Assembly: GCA_036346275.1 (NCBI GenBank)
Contig: CM070725.1
Span: forward strand, 45,942,104-46,006,103
Origin: Otatea glauca
Lineage: Eukaryota; Streptophyta; Magnoliopsida; Poales; Poaceae
DNA: 64,000 nt
Reading direction: 5' to 3'
Shown: piece after piece, positions 60,301 to 64,000 of the stretch
Numbering within the stretch: the first letter of the stretch is position 1
Layout: every line of letters begins with the position of its first letter
The notes under the pieces: model-generated
The model's input: only the letters and a program-made list of their open reading frames with translations
Database searches by the model: none
Told to the model about the DNA's origin: nothing
Made by a program: the position numbers and the translations under genes

Positions 60301-61268
60301 GAAACCGAGAGGCGACGTCGGCGCGGGAGAGAGGCAGAGAGAGGAGAGGAAGAAGGCGCCGTTGGGTCGTTGACGCGTGGGGGCGAGCTGGCAGCGGCTG
60401 TTGGCTGAGGTGTCTCACTGACAGCCCGGGCCCACATGTCAGCGAGAGCGAAAAAGAACTATGGAGAAGCCTCACGACCGAACGGGATTTCAACGGAAAT
60501 TTCAACGTTCAAACGGGCACGAAAATTTATGAAATTTTTACCATAGGTCGGCAAGGATATTAACAGCCTCCTGAAAAATTTTCGACATTTTATGATGCAT
60601 GATGATTTTTATAAAATTCTGACATTGCAACAGTTACTGCATTGCCTATTCTGTTTTTATTTTAATTTGCGATTTAAATGAAGTTATTATTTTACAAAAC
60701 TTTTTATGATTATTTAAAATGACATTCTACACCTTCTGTAAAAATTACAGATTTTAATTATTATTATTTAATTTTTAAAAATTCTGACATTACAGTTTTC
60801 CAGATTATTTATTCACTGTTTTCGAATTTTTAAAATTATAAAATGATTTAGTAAATTCTTAATATTTTTACAGGAGGTTGATACTGTTTTGATGTCGGCA
60901 AGATAAAAATTTTGGGTCAGGATGATCTACAGATATTTTTACAAAATTGTTTTACCATTTTACCCTGAGATTTTTACCCATGATTATCTTTGATTAATTG
61001 TTATTTTTATAAATTCAGCTTACCCACCGACTTAAGCAAGCTGAGGAGAGCCCTCAGATATTTTTAGAAACTTTGGTAAATTTTTGTTGAATTAACATTT
61101 TTACTTTTTACCATTTTCTATTTACTATATTCTTCATTTCACATTTTTGCATTAAAGAAAAGCCAAAAGAATATTCAGAAAATCCAGGAAATTCAGAAAT
61201 TTCGAAAATAATACACAAAATATTTTTATTTCATTTTTCTTTATTTTATGATTTTTGAGGCTGTTACA
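57382..61268 (-). repeat. 5' LTR of the Gypsy element (3.89 kb)
   Basis: On the minus strand it starts tgtaacagcctcaaaaatc (61268) and ends ggggccttaca (57382), TG...CA. The promoter is a TATA box at 60263-60270 (tatataaa on the minus strand). 59.5-60.45 kb is GC-rich with chance open frames. Confidence 0.88.
60263..60270 (-). promoter_or_regulatory. TATA box in the Gypsy 5' LTR
   Basis: tatataaa on the minus strand, conserved in the other LTR at about 50500. Probable start of the element transcript. Confidence 0.65.
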
Positions 61269-61379
61269 GTGGCCGCGTTAGCTAGTTGACCTTATCGATT
61301 GTGCCTTTTCAAATTCCAAGTGCATGCATGCATGTTTAGGCTTGCTTGTGTACGTATAGCGTCCAAATTCCCAAAAAAA

Positions 61380-62823
61380 TTCATCATGGTTTCATATCTC
61401 ATTTTCATTCAGTTTCATAAATAAGTTCCAATAAGTTACATGGCTACATTTAATTACTTTTCATTATAAAGCTTTCCTTTTTTCTAGGTTGTTTCATGAA
61501 GTTCCAATAAGGTTTTATGAATATGTTTTATCAAGTTTCAAGAGTTTCCTCGTCTATGTTTCAAAAGGTTTCAACAAGTTTCCTTTACTAACTTTCATCA
61601 TATTCCAAAAGTTTCACGAGGTTCATGGTTAAATTTCATTAGATTTCATAGTGTTCGTGATGTTTCACGGATATGTTTGATAGTGTTCCATCAATATATT
61701 TTAGTTCCTTAGCTCTTAATAGCTTTCACGACTAAGTTTCAATAGATTTTTTTTTTCAATTTTTACTAGGTTTCACGATAAAGTTTCACCTGGTTTCGTG
61801 AGTTAGTTCCCTCAATTCTTAATAGTTTTCACTACTAAGTTTCAATAGATTTTCATTCTGAAACTTTTTGAAGTTGGTTTTTTGAAACTCAGTTGAGATT
61901 CTTCTTAAACTCATTTTTAATCAAGTTTCAGATTTGAAACTTGGCATAACTTATATTTTTAGATTGAAACCATTGATTTTTTTGGAGATGTGTTGAAACC
62001 ATATGAAACTAGTGAAACATACTTTGAAACTTTAGAGTTTGCCTTTTTGAAACTTAGTTGAAATTATTTTGAAACTCATTTTTTTAATCAAGTTTCAAAT
62101 CATTTGAAACCCATCAAAATTTGTTTAAACACGCCGAAACCTTGTGAAACTAGTTTGAAACTTTTTTGAAACCTACAGAACTTGCTCTAAAACTTTGAAG
62201 TTAGTCTCTTGAAACTCAGTTAAAAAAAATTTGAATCTCGTTTTAAATCAAGTTTTAGATTTAAAACTCATTGGAATTTGTTGAGACATGCTAAAACAAC
62301 TATAAAACCCGTTTAGAACTCTTATGAAACCTACAAAATGTGGTGAAACTTATTGAAACCTAGTAAAACATGCTATACCATTGGAAGTGATTCCAACAGA
62401 AATACTACCAAATGATATAGCGTTAATTTCTTTTCTAACGGGATAGTTAACAGCCATTAGATTGAGCTTCTTTGAATATTCTTGACTGCTAACTCTACCA
62501 ACAACATGGTGGTTTCACAGTTGGCTAGCGTGTAGGTCTCATTACTAAAAGCAGGTAACCTGAGGTCGAGAGTTCGAGCATGTCTCACCCCAAAATCCCG
62601 TGCAGAGCAATGACGTGATTTGTGCCCAACTGATTGGTTGGGTCCATCACAACCTTCTGATCTTACGGATGAAATCAAGCTGTGAAACTTGTTAAAACTC
62701 TTTAAAAGCTTGAATTTTGTATTTTGGAACTTAGTTAATTTTTCTTAAACTCATTTTTTTTATCAAATTTCATATTTGACACTAGACGAAACTTAGAGTT
62801 TCATATTTGAAACCCATTGAAGT
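61380..62823. repeat. GTTTC/GAAAC inverted repeat block 3
   Basis: 61380-61860 is rich in gtttca/gtttcc words; from 61860 to 62823 the complementary gaaact/gaaacc words dominate, so the block is a loose foldback. Near 62377-62392 is ttggaagtgattccaa, the counterpart of the palindrome that ends block 1. A tRNA-like relic is embedded at 62506-62592. Confidence 0.7.
62506..62592 (+). tRNA. Elongator tRNA-Met-like relic with intron (pseudo-tRNA or SINE head)
   Basis: Shares cagttggctagcg (A box), taggtctcat (anticodon CAT), a short insert where plant elongator tRNA-Met genes carry an intron, then cctgaggtcgagagttcgag (B box) and ctcacccca at the 3' end. The 5' side has extra bases (ggtggtttcacagtt) and the T arm is altered (gcatgtct), so it is probably not a working tRNA. 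It may be the head of a tRNA-derived SINE. Confidence 0.65.
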
Positions 62824-64000
62824 TGTAACATCCCGAAATATACAATAATAGGAAATTAAATATTTTTAATTTGAATATAATTATTTCTGATTTTCCTGGC
62901 ATTATTGGAATTTATTTGGATTTTCCTGGATTTTTGTATTGAATGAAAAATCAAACAAATGGAATTAAAGAATGGATAATGGTAAAAAGATAAAAAGGTA
63001 AAAGTAAAATTTTGGAAAATTTACCATGGAACCCTAACCATGCTGGTAAGTCAGTAAAGTCAACAATTAAAAATTTTATGCACACAAAAATAAATAAATA
63101 AAGTGAGTGATATCTCTTTTGACTAGAAACAGTGTAAGTCAGAGTTAATGTAAAATATTGGAAACTTATATGGAGCCATAAAAATTACCATCACACCCTC
63201 AGAGTATAATTTATCTCTGGTAAAAATTTCAGGAATTTATCATGTCATTTAAACTATCTACAAATTCAAAAACAGAGGCTTCAAAAATCTGAAAATTTCC
63301 ATGTCAGAATTTTTATAAAATAATTACCCAATATTTTGGATTGAAATTTTTATAGAGATATTATTAACCTACTTATAACTCTTTAAAAAAGTTTACAAAA
63401 TAAATAATACAATTTGTACCCTTAAATAAATAAAATACCGAAATGAAAATTCTGGCTGATGCACAGTGTCAGAATTTTAATTAATTCCTTACATAATATT
63501 TTGTTCCAAAAATTTTACTGAAGTATTAAAACTACCAGAATATCTCGGTAAAAAAGTTTTACGAAATTTTACTGTGAATTGATCGGTATTTTAATGCGTG
63601 TACTAGTTGTCTGAACTGAAGCTTATCTCTTTGTCTCATCTTCTTTCACTGACATGTGGGCCCTGTCGACTGTACCGTAACCGTTCAATGAAGCAACGGA
63701 AAAAGGTCTCTCTGGCTGATCGGTGGTCCCCGGTCCCATTGTTAGCCGCTGCTTTGTTTTTTCTCCCCTTTCTTCTTCCCGCAGCCGAGACGTGCTCACT
63801 CTCGAGCCTTCGCCGCTCTCTGCGTCTCAGCAACAGCCGCGCTGCCCATTCAATCACGCGCTGCCACGGATTGCCCTTGGCCTCTCCCGCGCCATACCTG
63901 GTCTTTTCCCTGTCGTCTGAGCCAGTGGGACTCTTCGAGCCGTCTCACCAGGAATGAGCAGAATTGCCGCAATTTTAGCCGTGTGTTCAAACCCTGTGTT
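62824..64000 (+). repeat. Start of another Gypsy LTR, plus strand, cut by the window end
   Basis: Begins tgtaacatcccgaaatatac, the usual start of Tekay/Del-type LTRs, then AT-rich sequence that turns GC-rich after about 63600 with cactgacatgtgggccc. The other Gypsy LTR has the same layout, including a gggcccacatgtcag string (about 60430), in the opposite orientation. Related but clearly a different element. Confidence 0.65.

Larger units (their letters stand above)
48094..61268 (-). mobile_element. Ty3/Gypsy chromovirus (Tekay/Del type) with long LTRs
   Basis: Minus-strand element: 5' LTR 57382-61268, primer site next to it, leader, gag (55894-54863), pol (to 51540) and 3' LTR 51492-48094, which lacks its outer ~490 bp. 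Order gag-protease-RT-RNase H-integrase is Ty3/Gypsy; the gag type, the very long LTRs and a TGTAACAGCC/GGGGCCTTACA LTR border fit the Tekay/Del clade. I find no target duplication because the left end is rearranged. Confidence 0.88.

Noticed and set aside
1..64000. CRISPR arrays, operons, ribosomal RNA genes or organelle inserts
   Set aside because: Nothing of the kind is visible; gene structure is eukaryotic.

Overview
This is nuclear DNA from a plant, almost certainly a grass. The genes are spliced with GT-AG introns, the protein-coding genes look monocot (GC-rich first exons, one short PIN carrier, one plant proteasome beta-1 subunit, one plant F-box protein), and the rest is dense plant transposon sequence: three hAT elements, Stowaway MITEs, a CACTA derivative, two Copia elements and a long-LTR Ty3/Gypsy element. 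I cannot name the species.

Layout. 1-1.8 kb is AT-rich spacer. 1.8-6.4 kb is a complete decayed hAT element on the minus strand (hAT-1). 8.6-11.4 kb is a five-exon short PIN-type auxin carrier on the minus strand, with a CACTA-like element in intron 2. 11.6-15.6 kb is spacer with three MITEs. 15.7-18.7 kb is a second hAT (hAT-2), which ends 368 bp before the start codon of a six-exon proteasome beta-1 gene (19.05-21.04 kb). 23.6-26.8 kb is a third hAT (hAT-3). 27.3-33.9 kb is a complete but broken Copia element with 219/220-bp LTRs. 34.4-34.9 kb is the tail of a heavy-metal-associated isoprenylated protein gene (pseudogene). 35-38.3 kb is low-complexity GAAAC-type repeat, MITEs and a tandem duplication. 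38.6-39.7 kb is a single-exon F-box gene. 40-43.9 kb is mostly unassigned repeat-like DNA. 43.9-46.3 kb is the 3' end of a second Copia element with a 1.3-kb LTR. 46.3-61.3 kb is a Ty3/Gypsy chromovirus (Tekay/Del type) on the minus strand with 3.9-kb LTRs and a rearranged left side. 61.3-62.8 kb is another GAAAC-repeat block carrying a tRNA-Met-like relic. From 62.8 kb to the end is the start of another Gypsy LTR on the plus strand.

Only three genes look functional: the PIN carrier, the proteasome subunit and the F-box gene. They have no evident joint role. Everything else is transposon or relic. The observation I rate highest is a short 3'-end module (GTACTCTTT, a hairpin with a T-rich loop, then TTTTAACGAGGCA) found in all three hAT DNA transposons and twice in the unrelated Copia retrotransposon. 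The second is that copies of the Gypsy sequence differ mainly by small deletions, many at CHG trinucleotides. That looks more like a long-read base-calling artefact at methylated sites than like evolution, and it means the Gypsy frameshifts should not be trusted.
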